Shown one piece after another: positions 62,229 through 64,000 of a stretch of DNA of 64,000 bases (position 1 is its first letter; each line of letters begins with the position of its first letter). Position numbers and translations under genes: made by a program. The notes under the pieces are model-generated. The model worked only from the letters and a program-made list of their open reading frames with translations, was not told the origin of the DNA and made no database searches. This stretch comes from TMED13 sp042090305. GTDB taxonomy: Bacteria > Pseudomonadota > Alphaproteobacteria > Methylaequorales > Methylaequoraceae. The DNA is taken from positions 1-64,000 of the forward strand of contig JBELJQ010000003.1 of assembly GCA_042090305.1 (NCBI GenBank). Direction: 5' to 3'.

Positions 62229-63122
62229 GTGAGTATTATAACAGGGATGATAACAAACTTTTTTCACCGATATATTTATAAAACTTTAATTTTTGTTATT
62301 CTAATTATATTATTGTCAGGGTGTTCAAGCACAAGGTTTCTCTACACATTTTTAGAAGAACTTGTAAAGGATGAGGTTTCCTTTTTTTTTGATTTGGATA
62401 TGGAAGAACAAATCTTTATGAGTAAGCAAGTTTCGGAGATGGTTAATTGGCACCGAACATCAATTTTACCAAACTATGCAGACTATCTAAACGATATAGC
62501 AGATAAAATTGAAGTAGGTAAATATGATGCTGCTTACATTAACGATGCTTTAACCAATGGTCGAAATCTAATTGAGGAAACTGTAACTGGTTTAACCCCA
62601 TATGCTTCAAAATTTCTTATTCGTCACCAAACACCTAAAGCCATCGAATACATGGAAAAAAAAATGTCTACACGCAATCAAGAACGGTTAACCGAACTTT
62701 CGGAAACTGATGATATACTTTTTGAAGAACGTCTTAAGCGTTTAACGTCAGGTTTCAAGCGGTTTACCGGCTATCTTACTGATGCCCAGGTGACTCTACT
62801 TAGAGAGCATGCTAGTGCCACTTTAGGTGAATCGAAGATTCGATTAAATATAAGGACGCAGCGACAAAAGATATTTCTAGCATTTATTAGGAATCAGCCG
62901 TCAGAAGTAGAACTTACAGCACATCTCAACAAACTTTTATTAAGTAATTATGCTATTAGTAATCCTGTTGACCAAGGTTTTTCAGAAGCTTCTTTAAGTC
63001 GTTTTCGGGAATTATTAATAAAAATTCTTGCTATTTCTTCAACCTCTCAGAGAGAAAATATAATCAGTAAATTTAGAGACTATGCAAAAGATTTTAAAGA
63101 GGTTTCAGGATATAGGGGTTAG
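62229..63122 (+). CDS. DUF6279-like lipoprotein
   Basis: The 297-residue protein has an N-terminal membrane segment ending in the lipobox LLSGC (Cys32), followed by a helical domain (ELVKDEVSFFFDLDMEEQIF at the start, later LTDAQVTLLREHASATLGE). This looks like the DUF6279 lipoprotein family, whose function is unknown to me. The start given is GTG 62229; ATG 62247 is an in-frame alternative that still keeps the signal sequence. From about 62440 to 63080 the DNA has visibly more G and C and more CGN arginine codons than the neighbouring genes, suggesting recent transfer from another lineage. Confidence 0.72.
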   Translation: MSIITGMITNFFHRYIYKTLIFVILIILLSGCSSTRFLYTFLEELVKDEVSFFFDLDMEEQIFMSKQVSEMVNWHRTSILPNYADYLNDIADKIEVGKYDAAYINDALTNGRNLIEETVTGLTPYASKFLIRHQTPKAIEYMEKKMSTRNQERLTELSETDDILFEERLKRLTSGFKRFTGYLTDAQVTLLREHASATLGESKIRLNIRTQRQKIFLAFIRNQPSEVELTAHLNKLLLSNYAISNPVDQGFSEASLSRFRELLIKILAISSTSQRENIISKFRDYAKDFKEVSGYRG

Positions 63123-63665
63123 GGTGAGGTAGATAGTAATGATATACAGGAAGAGAATTAGACCAAATTAAGTCGAGGTTGGAAGGTTAATATAGATTTA
63201 TTGAACTTAATTTTTAGCAATTTACTTTATTCTATGCCAGGAAGGTTCTTAATAAAAACCAAATGGTAAAAGCGCAAGTCCAAAAGATAAGTAAAAATCT
63301 AATTACTATTTTGGGTTTGATTTCAATTTTCATAAAGACGTGGTAACTCCTAAAATTCTGTAAAATTGTGTACTGATTAAATTTTTTAAACTTATCTATG
63401 AAACTATATGGAAAAAATTATATATATTTCAATAATTTATTGGTAATACGAAGATACTGTGGACGGTTTCTAGACTTACTATTCATGATATTTTATAGTA
63501 TAAAGTATTATTACCTAAAATGATTTATAAAATAAAAAAATAGTAATATTGAAGAAAAAATAATATAAATTAAAAATAATATCTTAATATAGTTAAGATA
63601 TTTCTGTTGATTATAGCTATTTTGAAAAAATTAAAAATTCGAATTCTTTTTACTCAAATATTAAA
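63123..63665. other. 543-base region without a recognisable gene
   Basis: Stops are frequent in all frames on both strands and no ORF above about 50 codons with a ribosome-binding site is seen. Runs of A and T dominate its second half. No tRNA, repeat array or clear hairpin terminator was found. It sits between a compositionally foreign lipoprotein gene and the start of a dioxygenase gene, so it may be a decayed junction. Confidence 0.6.
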
Positions 63666-64000
63666 ATGATTGAACAAAAAAAAAAAGAAATGCACACAAA
63701 ATTTGATGAATCTCTAAAGAATGAAAATAAGACTTGGGACAAAGATAATCAAGCTTGGTGGGACTGGTATGTCTCTCTGGCTGATAACTCAAAAACAAAT
63801 ACAAGGGATTCTTTTTTAGAGTTACCTGAACCACCAAAGATAAAATATCCATCGAAAATTGATTTAAAACAACAACTCTCAATTCCTTACAACTTAACAA
63901 TGGATAACGTTAAAACTTTTCAAAAGAATGGTTTCATTAAATTAAAAAATGTTTTAACTCATAGTGCTGTGCACGCTTTGCGTTGTGAAATTCAATTACT
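63666..64000 (+). CDS. phytanoyl-CoA dioxygenase (PhyH) family protein, N-terminal part (runs off the window)
   Basis: An ATG at 63666 opens a frame that stays open to the window end, giving 111 codons. The product begins MIEQKKKEMHTKFDESLK, has a Trp-rich stretch (NQAWWDWYVSL) and then FQKNGFIKLKNVLTHSAVHALRCEI, the entry strand and helix of PhyH-type 2-oxoglutarate/Fe(II) dioxygenases. The metal ligands would lie outside the window. Such proteins hydroxylate small molecules; the substrate is unknown. The opposite-strand open frame at 63661-63900 is a shadow. Confidence 0.75.
   Translation, partial: MIEQKKKEMHTKFDESLKNENKTWDKDNQAWWDWYVSLADNSKTNTRDSFLELPEPPKIKYPSKIDLKQQLSIPYNLTMDNVKTFQKNGFIKLKNVLTHSAVHALRCEIQL

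Noticed and set aside
63661..63900. 79-residue minus-strand ORF near the window end
   Set aside because: The plus strand carries a better, PhyH-like frame with a continuous protein pattern to the edge.

Overview
The window is strongly AT-rich, gene-dense chromosome from what looks like a streamlined, probably marine, alphaproteobacterium. Supporting signs are the ntrB-ntrC-ntrY-ntrX-trkA-dat-hflX string, the recG / sdhE / mfd arrangement, an alphaproteobacterial SOS operator (GTTC-N7-GTTC) and very short or overlapping gene junctions. A marine clade of the AEGEAN-169/HIMB59 kind would fit, but this is inference; no rRNA is present. One 100-base run of N (52398-52497) marks an assembly gap, so this is a draft or environmental genome.

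Layout. (1) 1-11.4 kb: partial ispD, a CcsA/YpjD-like membrane protein, dusB, two nitrogen-type two-component pairs (NtrB/NtrC, NtrY/NtrX), trkA, a D-amino-acid-type aminotransferase and hflX. hfq, usually found just before hflX, has no room here. NtrX has a degenerate ATPase domain. (2) 11.4-16.7 kb: GarR/MmsB-like dehydrogenase, clpB, a CaiB/BaiF CoA-transferase and a rhomboid protease. (3) 16.7-24.3 kb: a DNA-repair island. It holds the four-gene ligase-associated DNA damage response set (PdeM-like phosphoesterase, Lhr-like DEXH helicase, MBL-fold exonuclease, ATP-dependent ligase), then umuD, umuC and a 71-residue unknown. The SOS operator fills the -35/-10 spacer of the umuD promoter. (4) 24.3-40.1 kb: housekeeping genes: uvrA, ssb, gyrA, coaD, a cyclophilin, tRNA-Lys, a DUF502 protein, recG, sdhE, mfd, an MFS-like protein and a parvulin. 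(5) 40.3-49.0 kb: lactate permease, YdjM-like hydrolase, typA/bipA, a DEAD-box helicase with a long basic tail, and a MoxR ATPase plus VWA pair.

(6) 49.1-59.3 kb is the most distinctive part: a metal-homeostasis island that looks zinc-centred. It carries a MORN-repeat protein, a small outer-membrane-like protein, a MerP-like HMA protein, a MerT-like membrane protein, and an ABC system (LolD-like ATPase, FtsX-like permease with a tandem His/Asp-rich metal-binding loop, DUF3299-like partner). It also carries a Zur-type Fur regulator, a PepSY protein, a possible ribosome-recycling-factor-like protein, a DUF1826 protein, a ZnuD-like TonB receptor and a short CDF transporter. Two Zur-box-like palindromes are visible, one before zur and one between the receptor and the CDF gene. 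A working model is that zinc starvation derepresses outer-membrane capture, a His-rich ABC system and accessory or substitute proteins.

(7) 59.5-64 kb: a flavin monooxygenase, O-acetylhomoserine sulfhydrylase, a DUF6279-like lipoprotein of different base composition, about 540 bases with no recognisable gene, and the start of a PhyH-type dioxygenase cut by the window end.
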